From the NCBI RefSeq assembly GCF_902500225.1, contig NZ_LR722657.1, positions 92,101-156,100 of the forward strand: a stretch of 64,000 bases of DNA, written 5' to 3'. The notes under the pieces are model-generated. The model was not told where the DNA came from. It searched no databases and saw nothing but the letters and a program-made list of their open reading frames with translations. This document shows positions 44,108 to 55,000 of the stretch, piece by piece. Within the stretch, counting starts at the first letter, position 1, and every line of letters begins with the position of its first letter. Source of the DNA: Buttiauxella massiliensis. GTDB lineage: Bacteria > Pseudomonadota > Gammaproteobacteria > Enterobacterales > Enterobacteriaceae. The position numbers and the translations under genes are program-made.

Positions 44108-45298
44108 TTAACGCTCGCGCAGTGCTTCCCGGGCGCGGTTAAATGGTTTAATCAGGTAATCAACGATGGTTTTTTGCCCGGTTTTGATATCGACAGTGGC
44201 AACCATACCTGGCGAAATTGAAAAATGGTGTCCGGCTTTGTTCACCAGGTAGTCCTGTTGGGTGCGTATAAATACCCGGTAGTAGACGATTTCAGGCTTA
44301 ACTTTGTCCTGAATGGTATCCGGGGAGATAGTTTCCACTTCGCCTTCTAATCCGCCGTAAATGGCGTAATCGTAAGCGGTGACTTTCACCAGCGCGCGCT
44401 GGCCCGGGTGGATAAACGCGATATCGCGCGGCGAGAGGCGAGCCTCAATCAGTAGATGGTCATCAATCGGGACGATTTCCATCATTTCACCGTTGGGCGG
44501 GATAACGCCACCGATGGTGGTTACCTGGATATTTTTCACGATGCCGCGCATTGGCGAGCGCACCGTCATACGGCTAACCGAATCTTCCCGGCCTTTGATA
44601 ATGGCAGAAAGCATGTCCACTTCAGCGTTTGCTTTGGAAAGCGCCTCGCGCGCTTGCACATAATATTGTGAGCGCAGGTCCGTGATTTTCAGTTGCAGGT
44701 CGCTTTTTTGCCGCTGCAAACGCAGCACTTCCACGTTACTGGCCGCGCCACTTTTCGCCAGCCGTTGGGTGATTCCCAGCTCTTTATTCACCGATACCAG
44801 CGCATCTTGTATATCCGCTGTAGAGTCATTGAGTTGTGCGCGGCGGCTTTTATACAGGCGCATTTCAGAAGCGGTGAGGTCCGGCCAGGCTTTGAGTGAA
44901 TCAGGGAAGACCAGCGGGAGATCGCTCACTTCCGCATTAAGTCGCACGCTGGAGGCAAGCGATGCGCGATAACGTGCGGCACTTTCGCCAACATTTGACT
45001 CTGAACGGGTGGGGTCAAGCCGGGCAACAATTTGCCCAGCCTGAACTTTGTCGCCTTCATGCACTAACACTTCGGTGACGATACCGCCGTCGAGCGACTG
45101 GAGTATTTGTTCGCGTGAACTGGGGACGACTTTGCCTGTACCGGTCGAAACCTCATCAAGGGTGCCAAACCACGCCCAGACGCCGAGCAATATAAACAGT
45201 AAAACGCTGAGAGTGATAATGCGGCTTGCACCGGAAAACTCACTTTCCCGCTGAATATCGGGGTCGTCGATGGCGACATCACGCTGACTGGTTTTCAT
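44108..45298 (-). CDS. bapD: Type I secretion membrane fusion protein (HlyD family, BapD)
   Basis: This is a 396-residue HlyD family adaptor. One membrane segment lies at residues 27-46 (TLSVLLFILLGVWAWFG), then a lipoyl-type half (STGTGKVVPSSREQILQSLD and VLVHEGDKVQAGQIVARLD), a long helical hairpin (about 120-230) and the C-terminal beta barrel. It links the ABC transporter to the outer-membrane channel. The start overlaps the transporter gene by 20 bases. It is the last gene of the bap operon and ends 58 bases before ssrA. Confidence 0.94.
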   Translation of the reverse strand: MKTSQRDVAIDDPDIQRESEFSGASRIITLSVLLFILLGVWAWFGTLDEVSTGTGKVVPSSREQILQSLDGGIVTEVLVHEGDKVQAGQIVARLDPTRSESNVGESAARYRASLASSVRLNAEVSDLPLVFPDSLKAWPDLTASEMRLYKSRRAQLNDSTADIQDALVSVNKELGITQRLAKSGAASNVEVLRLQRQKSDLQLKITDLRSQYYVQAREALSKANAEVDMLSAIIKGREDSVSRMTVRSPMRGIVKNIQVTTIGGVIPPNGEMMEIVPIDDHLLIEARLSPRDIAFIHPGQRALVKVTAYDYAIYGGLEGEVETISPDTIQDKVKPEIVYYRVFIRTQQDYLVNKAGHHFSISPGMVATVDIKTGQKTIVDYLIKPFNRAREALRER

Positions 45299-47465
45299 TT
45301 TTCCACTCCCGTCCGTTTGCTTGCCCGGTAGCGCGACTGTTACTCAGTGCCTGCGCTTTTGGTGCATCCATCACCAGTTGTCCTTCCTTCAGAACCAGTA
45401 CACGTTCTACCAACTCCAGCATCGGCACCCGGTGTGTGGCGACTATCAATGTGCGATTACCGAGCCATTGCCCCAGGCGCTGAATAAATTCGCGTTCGGT
45501 ATGGTCGTCAAGGGAAGCTGTGGGCTCATCGAGCAACACAATATTGGGTGAGCGTAATAACATGCGGGCCAACAGGATTGACTGACGCTGGCCGCCCGAC
45601 AGCCCGGTGCCGCCTTCCATAATGGCGTGGTCGAGTCCTTTTGGCAGGTGTTTAACAAAGTTGCCTGCACCGCTAATTTCAAGCACCTCGAAGATGGCTT
45701 CATCGCTGGCATGAGGTGCACCAAGGGTAAGGTTTTCACGTAGTGTGCCGTAAAACAGCCGAGCGTTCTGGCTCAGGAAACCGATATTGCGCCGCAAATC
45801 AGCCATATCAATTTGCGTCATGCTCAGATTGTCGAGGCGCACGTCGCCGCTGACTAAATCGACACCGCCAGCTAAAGCCTGCAAGAGCGTGGATTTGCCC
45901 GCGCCGTTACGGCCCAATACTGCCACTCTTTCCCCTGGCTGAATCTCTAAACGAGTGATGCGTAGAGGAATGCGTTGGTCGTCGCTGTGGTAGCGAAACT
46001 GCGCGTTTTCAAACAGGTAATGGCCGTGAAAGATATCCTGGTGAACGAGGCTTTCGTCGCGCTGAGTTTCGACAGGCAACTGCATAATACTGTCCAGCCC
46101 TTGTTTCGCGGCTTTGACTTGTTGCCAGCGAGCGAGCACGCCGCACAGGTTTGCCATTGGCGCGATCATGCGTGACGCGAGCATAGAGGCAGCAACCATT
46201 GCACCGGTTGTCATATCGCCTTCAATGACCAGCGGCGCGCCAAACAGAATCACCGCCGCGTACACCAGGCTTTGAATGGTTATTCCCCAGCTAATCAAAC
46301 CTTGTGAGAGTTGGCGAGTGCGCAGGCCAGATTCTGCCGTAATGCGGATGTAGCTGTTCCACTGCTGCAAAAAGCGGTTTTCAGCCTGCATTAGTTTTAT
46401 ATCTTCCAGCCCTTGCACGCTCTCTACCAATACCGCATTGCGTAAGGTGGATTCATGCGCCGACTGGTTGGCAAGCATGGCCAATTTTTTTTGCAGCAGA
46501 ATACCTGGTAACACCATCAGAACCGCAGCGACGGGGGCTATCCACGCCAGTTGTGGCGCGATGATCGCAAGAACGATGATAAACATGAAAAAGAACGGTA
46601 AGTCGACGATCGTCGAGATCGTCGACGATGTGATCATTTCGCGGATCTGTTCTAGCTCGCGAAGCTGAGAAATAAAGCTGCCGGTGGAGCGGGGAACCGC
46701 GCTGTTACGCAGGCGCAACGCATGGCTGAAAACTCGGTCAGAAACGCGCATATCTGCACGTTTGCCGAGTACATCCATAATATGGCCACGTGCCACGCGC
46801 AGCAAAAAACCAAATACCACTGCCAGCATTACGCCGGAGGCGAGCACATAAAGGGTCGGATAAGATTGCGCGGGGATCACCCGGTCGTAGACCTGCATCG
46901 AGAAAATAATGCCCGAAAGCGACAACACGTTGACGAGGAACGCCGCGAACATCACCGGGCCGTAGGGCCGCCAATCTTGCATCACCAGTTGTTTTAGCCA
47001 GTCTGGGCTAAAGCGCGAAATATACGCATCTACACGGCTATCTTTTAATGCCGAGAGTGGGCGCAGGGCGGCAACAAAGCGGATTTGCGGCAAGAGTTCG
47101 CTGAGTGCCACCCGGTTGGTCTGGCGGTCGTTATCAATCACGCAGATATCAACAGTATCCTCACCGTCAAAATGTTCAATAACCGCCAATTGCCCATTTT
47201 TTAAGTCCACGATAACGGGCAGTCGCCATTGTGCGATAGCGAGTTCTGGGGCGCTTAATAGATGAAAAGAGAGCCCCGCCTGGCGTGATAATTGTGTCAG
47301 GGCCGAAAGCAGGCCCTTATCTTTAAACCACGGCGCGTTAGCCTGAATAGTGCCTGGCGAACATACGACGCGATAGTGTGCAGCAACATGGCTGATTGCG
47401 TGCGCCCAGTTGCTCAGTGCTTGTTCGGTAAGTCGTTCATCAACTGGTGGGGGTATGTTGCTCAT
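45279..47465 (-). CDS. bapC: Type I secretion ABC transporter (LssB/LapB family, BapC)
   Basis: This is a 728-residue exporter with an N-terminal peptidase-like domain (about 1-140), six membrane segments (about 165-440) and an ATPase domain with Walker A GRNGAGKSTLL, signature LSGGQRQS and Walker B IVLLDEPTAS followed by the H-loop IVATHR. It exports the giant adhesin. The start overlaps the bapB stop by 4 bases and the 3' end overlaps bapD by 20. No lesion is visible. Confidence 0.95.
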   Translation of the reverse strand: MSNIPPPVDERLTEQALSNWAHAISHVAAHYRVVCSPGTIQANAPWFKDKGLLSALTQLSRQAGLSFHLLSAPELAIAQWRLPVIVDLKNGQLAVIEHFDGEDTVDICVIDNDRQTNRVALSELLPQIRFVAALRPLSALKDSRVDAYISRFSPDWLKQLVMQDWRPYGPVMFAAFLVNVLSLSGIIFSMQVYDRVIPAQSYPTLYVLASGVMLAVVFGFLLRVARGHIMDVLGKRADMRVSDRVFSHALRLRNSAVPRSTGSFISQLRELEQIREMITSSTISTIVDLPFFFMFIIVLAIIAPQLAWIAPVAAVLMVLPGILLQKKLAMLANQSAHESTLRNAVLVESVQGLEDIKLMQAENRFLQQWNSYIRITAESGLRTRQLSQGLISWGITIQSLVYAAVILFGAPLVIEGDMTTGAMVAASMLASRMIAPMANLCGVLARWQQVKAAKQGLDSIMQLPVETQRDESLVHQDIFHGHYLFENAQFRYHSDDQRIPLRITRLEIQPGERVAVLGRNGAGKSTLLQALAGGVDLVSGDVRLDNLSMTQIDMADLRRNIGFLSQNARLFYGTLRENLTLGAPHASDEAIFEVLEISGAGNFVKHLPKGLDHAIMEGGTGLSGGQRQSILLARMLLRSPNIVLLDEPTASLDDHTEREFIQRLGQWLGNRTLIVATHRVPMLELVERVLVLKEGQLVMDAPKAQALSNSRATGQANGREWKNENQSA

Positions 47466-48868
47466 GGCTGGATCTCCAGTGACTGGATGGTGCGATGTTC
47501 CAGACCAAATGCATTGCGCAACCGGCCGCTGTTATACAGACAGTTGAGCTGCAATTGATGAAGTTGACTGAGTGTCTGCTGCTGAGCGAAACGCGCCTGG
47601 AAGACTTCCTGTTCGGCATTGAGCACATCGAGCAATGGGCGTGAGCCTAAACCGAGATATTGCTGTTGGTACAACTCGCGCGTCTGCGCGCTCAACTCTT
47701 CCTGGCGTTGTAAAACCTGAATTGCCCCCATCAGGCCAAGAGCCTGGCTACGCGATTCCATAAGCTTCTGGCGAATATCAAGGCGTGCGCGCTGAACGCC
47801 GGATTGCGCCGCTTCTACCGCATGGCTTGCGGCGTTGCGCCGTGCCGTGAGTCCACCCCCCTGGTAAAGCGGCATTTCCACTTTGATAAAGGCGGAGTAT
47901 TGGGTGCGGTCGAGCACTTCATGGCTGGCGTACTTATCATTCAGATAATGCTGAACCTGCGGTTCGAGCGAGATAGTTGGTGTCATCTGTGCATTAGCGT
48001 AATCGAGGTTAGCCTGTGCAACGCTTGCCTGTGCCCAGGACGCCAGAACAGCTGGCACCAGCCGGTCGTCCGGTTTGGCAACATCGCAGCTTTTGCTGAG
48101 TTTGTTCGGGAATTCGTTGCTGATACCGTTGAGGCTATTCCATCCCAGCCAGCTCATTAACGTGGCCTGGGAGCTGTCGAGGTTGGCCTGGTACTGAATC
48201 AGCTGCGAGCGGGCGGATTCAATACGCGCATTGGTTTGCACCACGTCTGACATTGACGTGGCCCCTTCATCATTACGCTGCTGGGTCAAATGGCCTATTG
48301 CACTCAAGGCATCTAACTGTTCTTTGGCAATATCGACCATTTGTTGCCACATCTGCACCTGAACCATGGCGACGGAGGTATCGTGTCCGACGTTATCAAT
48401 GCTGACCAGCACGTTGGCTTGTTCCTGCGCAACGCCCGCGCTTTCGGCGCGCACCTGGCTTGAAACTTTGCCGAAGTCGTAAAGCATCTGCGAAACCGAC
48501 AGCACCAGCGACGGGCTAAATCCGCTGTCGGTGTAGCCGTTGCTGTAGCCATTGTTCATGCCCGCCGTAACCTGCGGATAGTATTTTGATTTTGCGACGT
48601 TGACTTGTTCCGACTGCCCGGCGAGTTTGCCGATGGCTTCATGAATGCCTGGGTGCCAGTTCACCGCGCGATTAACCGCATCGTTGAGGGTGAGTGTGCC
48701 GGGCGCAGGGGCGTTTAGCGGCAGAGAAGAAGAGCCGTCAAGAGAGGGGAGTTCATGCTGTTGAGCAAGTCCCTCAGGCGTAATGAATTGTTGAGTATCA
48801 TCGGCATACGTTTGGGCTACACACAGGCTGCATGCCAGCCATAAAGCGATAGGCTGTAATTTTCCCAT
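47462..48868 (-). CDS. bapB: TolC-like outer-membrane channel for type I secretion (BapB)
   Basis: This is a 468-residue outer-membrane efflux protein with a signal peptide (residues 1-22, ending QTYADD) and the two-repeat TolC fold: motifs LTLNDAVNRAVNWHPGI and YQQQYLGLGSRPLLDVLNAE mark the repeats. It forms the outer channel for the adhesin. It lies 225 bases downstream of bapA with a palindromic element in between. Confidence 0.94.
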   Translation of the reverse strand: MGKLQPIALWLACSLCVAQTYADDTQQFITPEGLAQQHELPSLDGSSSLPLNAPAPGTLTLNDAVNRAVNWHPGIHEAIGKLAGQSEQVNVAKSKYYPQVTAGMNNGYSNGYTDSGFSPSLVLSVSQMLYDFGKVSSQVRAESAGVAQEQANVLVSIDNVGHDTSVAMVQVQMWQQMVDIAKEQLDALSAIGHLTQQRNDEGATSMSDVVQTNARIESARSQLIQYQANLDSSQATLMSWLGWNSLNGISNEFPNKLSKSCDVAKPDDRLVPAVLASWAQASVAQANLDYANAQMTPTISLEPQVQHYLNDKYASHEVLDRTQYSAFIKVEMPLYQGGGLTARRNAASHAVEAAQSGVQRARLDIRQKLMESRSQALGLMGAIQVLQRQEELSAQTRELYQQQYLGLGSRPLLDVLNAEQEVFQARFAQQQTLSQLHQLQLNCLYNSGRLRNAFGLEHRTIQSLEIQP

Positions 48869-48887
48869 AATTTATCCCTATTAAAAA

Positions 48888-49014
48888 TATACCCTTCATA
48901 CTTCAAGTTGTTGGTGCGTTGGCTGCTCGCCTTCGCCCCAGTCACATAGTTATCTATGCTCCTGGGGACTCACGCGCTTGCCGCCTGCCTACAACTCGAA
49001 TTATTTTGGGTATA
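48888..49014. repeat. 127-bp palindromic (MITE-like) element
   Basis: The outer parts are inverted repeats: TATACCC then A/T-rich and TTCAAGTTGT on the left, and ACAACTCGAA then TTATTTTGGGTATA on the right. The core is GC-rich. Similar TATACCC...GGGTATA palindromes are common in Enterobacterales intergenic regions. It sits between bapA and bapB in the transcript, so it would fold in the mRNA. Confidence 0.75.
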
Positions 49015-49058
49015 GCTATTGTTTTTTTGGTATGCCACGAACATTAATCCACCATTTT

Positions 49059-49080
49059 CCCGGGCGTCTTTGCGCCCGGG
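49059..49080 (-). other. GC hairpin directly after the bapA stop
   Basis: CCCGGGCG and CGCCCGGG form an 8-base stem with a 6-base loop, 13 bases after the bapA stop codon. There is no T run on the minus strand, so it is more likely an attenuator or an mRNA stabiliser than a full terminator. Confidence 0.6.
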
Positions 49081-49093
49081 TTATTCTTGGCTA

Positions 49094-52000
49094 TCAGGTA
49101 ATAATGTGGTTCTGCTGCACCAGCTCATCAAGCGTGACGTGTGTGCTCTCCAGCGTGACCAGTTGGGTTGGGCTGTGCGTTGCACCTGTACCGTCGCGGT
49201 CGATAGAGATGATCGTACTGGTACCGTTGTAACTAACGCTCAAGTAGTTGGCGATGTTGGATGTTGCCGGGTTCCAGCCGGTAAGCAGGTCGTGGATATT
49301 GATTTTGTCGCCATCCGCCATATGGAAGTCCTTCCAGGTATCAGCACCATTGCCACCCGTCGAATTTGCGCTGTTTAGCAGGTGATAAACCAGGGTGTCG
49401 CCGTAGACCGAACCGTTAATCACATCGCTTTGCGCGGTGCTGACAAACTGCGGGTTCATGTTGATGGTTAACGTGGCGCTGTCGGTGTGGCCGTTCTGGT
49501 CATTCAAGCTGTAGGTGAACGTTTCTTTGGTCGTTATCGACGCCGGGTTAATCCCGCTGTTGAGCGTATAGGTATACGCCCCGTCGATGCCGATTTGCAG
49601 CGTGCCGTAATGCCCCTGAATCGTGGCGGTGGCGCTGCTGTTGGTCAGTGGATCAAGCGTAGTGGTGCTGCCGTTAATGTCGGTAATGCTCAGCAGTGTA
49701 TGAACCGTTCCCAACTGGTCAATCGCGCCAGAGGAATCCGTTCCATCGTACAAGTTGCCGTGAATGGTACTGACGCCCTGCGTTAGATAATTATCCAGAT
49801 CAATGGTGGTACCGGTGACGGTTGGGGTGATGGTGACCTGGCCTGCCGCCAGTGCCCCCATACTCCCGGTGTAGTTCAGCGTATAGGTGCCAGCCTGCAG
49901 ATCCAGCCCGGCCAGGTTAATGTCCGCCACGCCGCCTAATAACAGACCGCCACTGAATGTGCCGCTTCTTATCACGGTTCCTGCGCTGTTGGTGATATTC
50001 CAGTCAACATTTAAACCGCCCAGTGACAACAGCGATTGCACGGTAAAGTGCAAAGCGGGGTTGTGCAGAACATCGTTGGCGCCGACGACGAAAGTCCCTG
50101 AGCCATTACCAGATGATGAAGCCAGCAGTTTTGCCTGCCACGACGCCGAACCTACCGTGGTATCGGAGTAGCTGGCGGTGGTTTGTGCGGTGTTGATGAG
50201 CATCGCCGTGCTGATATCGTCAATCGCATTAACCAGAGTCGGTGTCGCCGTGACGTTCAGCGATGCGGTGTCGGTGTCCCCATTTGGTGCGGTGACGGTG
50301 TAGACAAAACTGTCCGGTGTTTTAATGCTGTCAGCGCCGACACCCGCATTCAGTTTGTAGGTGTAGTTGCCGTTGGCATCAATGGTCAGTACTCCATATT
50401 CGCCATTAATCGTCGTGGTTCCACTGGCGGCAACGGAAACCCCATTCACTTGGGTGATATGGCTACCCACCGGGGAAATATCATCCTGCATGACGTTACC
50501 GGTCGTCGTGGCGCTTAGGCTTTCCACAGCATAGGTATGATCTTGCAGGATATTCAGCGTATAGCCCGTCAGCACCGACACGCCGCTGGCGTTATTGAGC
50601 AGGAACAGATATTCACCGCCCGGTAGCGTTAACGTTAATTGCCCCGATGTACCGCCCAGCAGCGGGGCAGTAAGCCAGGTTTTTTGTACCTGGTACTGCT
50701 CAAACTGCTGGGTGACGTCGTTGAATTTGTAGATATACAAATCGAAGGTAGACAGTAAAGCCACCCCGCCAACACTCGCCTGTATCGTCATGGTGCGTGT
50801 CGAACCTTCATCCACATCGAAGATTATCGGGTTGGTCATATTGGCGAGTAAATTCGCGTTCAACACATTGCCCACGCCAATGCTAAGCACTGACAAACCA
50901 TTTTGCGATGATGCGCCGTGGTTTACAGCTTCCACATCGGTGCTGTAGGTCAGTGCCGCGGTGTTATCTGTTGCCGTTACGGTGCTGGCTGGCCCGCCAT
51001 TACCGAGTGTGACCACCAATTGCGCGGTGTCGCTGATACCGTTTTGGGTGATGGTGTAGTTGAAGTTTTCGGTGTGCCCGAGTACTGCCGCCGTGGTGTT
51101 ATTCAACGTGTAGGTGTAACTGCCGTTCTGGTTGATATGCAGAGTACCGTACAACCCATTGATATCAGCGCCACTCGCGCCAACAGCCAATACTTGCCCC
51201 TGTGCGTTAGTGACCGATGTGACAACGGTACCTGCCGGGGCGGTATCCTGCCCACCGCTCGGGTCGATATCTGTTATGACATTCCCCTGATGCGATGTTT
51301 CACCCGTCACAACACCCGGGCCAACTTGCTCAACGGCGACGTCGAGACTGGTTAGTGAACCGGTCGCCAGCAGATTCGTGTTGTAACTCAGCACGCGATA
51401 AGTGCCTTCAGGCAGGTTATCGATTTTGAACGTAATGCCGCTGGCCCCAATGGTTAACAGGTTGGCAAATTGAGCCTGCGATGAGTCGTAAACGGTGGTC
51501 CATGTACCGGTGCCGGAATCGAACCGTTGAACGGCCACTTCCAGCGAGTTGAGCAGCGTCAGCACTATGCCGGTTGCGGCAGCTTCAATCGTGATATTCC
51601 CAGTTCCTGCGCCAACGTTAAACTGGACCTGCGCCGTGTCACTGCCGAGCACCTGTACTGAGTTGCCCAGCGCACCGACTAACAGAACGCCATAGTCGTT
51701 GTAATGGACCGGTGGCGAGACAGTCGCAGTGCTGCTCAGTGCCAAATCGATAACGTTGTCATTGGCGGCCAGTGGCAGATCCGGCGCGGTCGCCGTAATG
51801 ACCGGCGATACGTTGCCTGCTGCATCCGTGGCTTTGATGGAAAGAATTTCACCGTCAATCTGGCGCGTGGTGAGCGGAGCCGTCCAGGCACCGCTGCCGT
51901 TGGTGGTCGCCGTGATGGTGGTGACGCCGTCTGCCAGAGTGACAGTGACGGTGCTGTTGGGTTCGGCGGTGCCGCTTATCGTATTGCCATCGACACTGAC

Positions 52001-55000
52001 GGTCGCGGTTGGTGCCAGCGGTGCGATGGTGTCAACGATGACGGTGACCTGGGCGGATGGGCTACCGGTGCCGTTAACGTTGGTCGCGGTGGCCGTGAAG
52101 TTGTGTGAACCTTCGGTCAGTGCAGATGGGGTATAGCTCCAGGTACCGTTAGTTGCCACGACGGTATCCATCAACACACCATTGTTATAGATACTGACGG
52201 TAGCACCTATGTCAGCCGTGCCGTTGAGCGTTGGCGTGGCATCGTTGGTACTTTGCCCGTTAGCCACGGTTCCGGTCACAGGGGCGAAGTCATCCATCAC
52301 ACTTGTAATGACAGGCACACCCGGTAGAGCGGTATTTGGTGCGGTAAATCCTACGGAAGCTCCGAGGTTACCTGCGCTGTCCTGAGCGAATGCAAGCAGG
52401 GCCTGTGAGTTGGTTTGCGCAGGCGTAATTGCCACGCTGAAGCTACCCGTACCGTCAGCTGTTGCTGTTCCGAGGACGGTTCCGCCGCTGGTGGTAATGG
52501 TCACCGTGCTCCCCGCTTCAGCAGTCCCAGTTACGGTCGTGCCTGTCGCGTTAACGGCTAATCCAGTTGGTGCACCTGGCGCTGTGGTATCAACCACAAT
52601 CGATGAAGACTGCGAAAGGGCGCTGGTGTTGCCCGCGAGGTCAGTAGCGGTAACGGTAAATGAGTGGCTTCCTTCGGACAGGGGCTGCGTTGGGGTATAA
52701 GCCCATGCGCCGGTGCCGCTGGCGGTGACGTTGGTAACAAATACACCTTTGTCATAAATAGCGACGGTCGCACCTGCTTCAGCCGTACCGTTAAGTGTTG
52801 GCCTATTGTCATTGGTAGCCTGGTTGTTGGCGAGAGGGTTGTTAAATACCCCTCCTGCTACATCATCAACAATCGAAGTGATTACCGGTGTCGTTGGCGC
52901 GGTGGTATCGACCGTTATCGCAAATCCTGCTGATGCGGTACTGACGTTACCTGCCGCGTCCGTGGCGGTGATGGTGAACGTATGTAAGCCCGCGGTAAGC
53001 GGCGTGGTCGGCGTAAAGGTCCAACTGCCGCCAGCAGGAACCGTTACGGTGCCAATCGGTGTGCCGCCATCGAGGATGGTAATGGTCGTGCCCACTTCAC
53101 CCGTGCCGCTGATCGCAGGGCGCGCATCGTTAGTGACTTGCCCATTTGTGAGGTTGGCGTTAAACACGCCGCCTGCCACATCGTCATACACAGTTGACAG
53201 CGCAGGTGTTACCGGTGTGCTGGTATCGATTGTCAGTGTGAAGCTGCCAGAGACTGCCCCGACGTTACCCGCCGCATCGGTGGAGGTTGCCGTAAAGATA
53301 TGCTGACCATCGTTCCGGACTGGCGGTGTATAGCTCCAGGTGCCCGTCGCGCTGGCAGTAACTGTGGCGAGAAACACGCCATTGTCGGAAATACTCACTA
53401 TCGAGTTGGCTTCTGCCGTCCCGCTCAGCAACGGCGTGTTGTCGTTGGTCGACTGCCCATTGACCAGTGCGCCGGTGACCGGGCCGACATCATCAAACGC
53501 CTGAATAACAATCGGTGCCGTTGGTGCAGCCGTATCGACGACGATATTGAAAGTATTAGACGGTGCGCTGACGTTGCCTGCGCTATCCGTTGCGGTCACG
53601 GTAAATGCGTGGTTGCCGTTAGTGAGTGGTGAACCCACTGGTGGCGTAAAGTTCCATGTGCCGTCTGTGGCGCTGGCGTTAACGGTGCCAATCAGTGCGC
53701 CGTTGTCGTAGATTTTTACGCTCGCGCCGTTTTCTGCCGTTCCGCTGATCAGTGGCAGGGTGTCATCAGTGGATTGGCCGTTGGTTAAATCACCTTTTTC
53801 AGTACCCACATCGTCTGCAATATTGGTAATAGCAGGAGTACCCGGTGCGGCCAAATCAACCACCACGTTAAAGATGGCCGATGGCGCACTTACGTTGCCT
53901 GCGGCATCTGTTGCGGTCACGGTCAGATTATGTGAACCGCTACTTAACGCTGTTGGTGGGGTAAAGCTCCAGGTGCCACCAGAGCCAACAGTTGCGGTGC
54001 CAAGTGGAGTAGGGTTACTGCCATCGTAAATTTTGATGGTGGAACCCACTTCTCCCGAACCGGTGATAGCAGGGCGCGTTTCGTTGGTCGGCTGGCCACT
54101 GGTGATCGGCCCAATATTTGGCGCGGTATTATCGGTGACGGTCACAATCAGCGGCGCGGTTGGGGCGATAGAATCCACGACGACCGTGAAGGTGGAAGAT
54201 GGATTACTGATATTCCCGGCGGCGTCAGTGGCGGTGACGGTCAGGCTATGGCTGCCCTGGCCGAGTGCGTGACCACTGTCTGGTGTGAATGACCAGTCAC
54301 CGGTTGGGCTTGCGGTGGTCGTGCCGAGGACGGTAGTGCCATCTTTGATCGTGATTATCGCGTTCGCTTCACTGGTGCCGCTGATGGCCGGTTGCGTGTC
54401 TTTGGTCAGTTGGCCGTTGGTCAGAGGGTTGTCGACACCTACTTGAGTCTGATCATCTACAACCAAAGTAATGGCAGGCACCACCGGAGCTGCCGTATCA
54501 ATGACGGCATTAAAGGTGGTTGCCGTGCTGACGTTGCCCGCGGTATCCGTGGTGATAATGGTCAGATTGTGGCTGCCATCAGTTAGCGCTGGGTTCGGGG
54601 TGAAGTTCCAGTTACCTGTGCCATCAACCAGGGCAGTACCGATAACCTTACCGTTTTCACTAATGGTGATAGTGGAATTCGGCTCGGCTGTTCCGGTAAA
54701 GGTTGGTGTGTTGTCATTGGTCGGTACGCCAGAAATGACTGGGGCAAGTGTTCCTACGTTGTCAGTGACACTGCTGATCACAGGCGCTGTTGTGAGCGTA
54801 TCAACGTTTACCGAGAAGCCAGCAGAAGGTGCACTGGCATTACCGGCCGCATCAGTTGAAGTGACGGTTATCGGATGCAAGCCCTGGCCCAAATCGGTGG
54901 TCGGCGTGAAGGTCCATGTGCCTCCAGTGCCGACTACGGCGGTGCCGATCGACGTGCCATTATCAAGGATCGTGATAGTTGACCCAACTTCACCGGTGCC

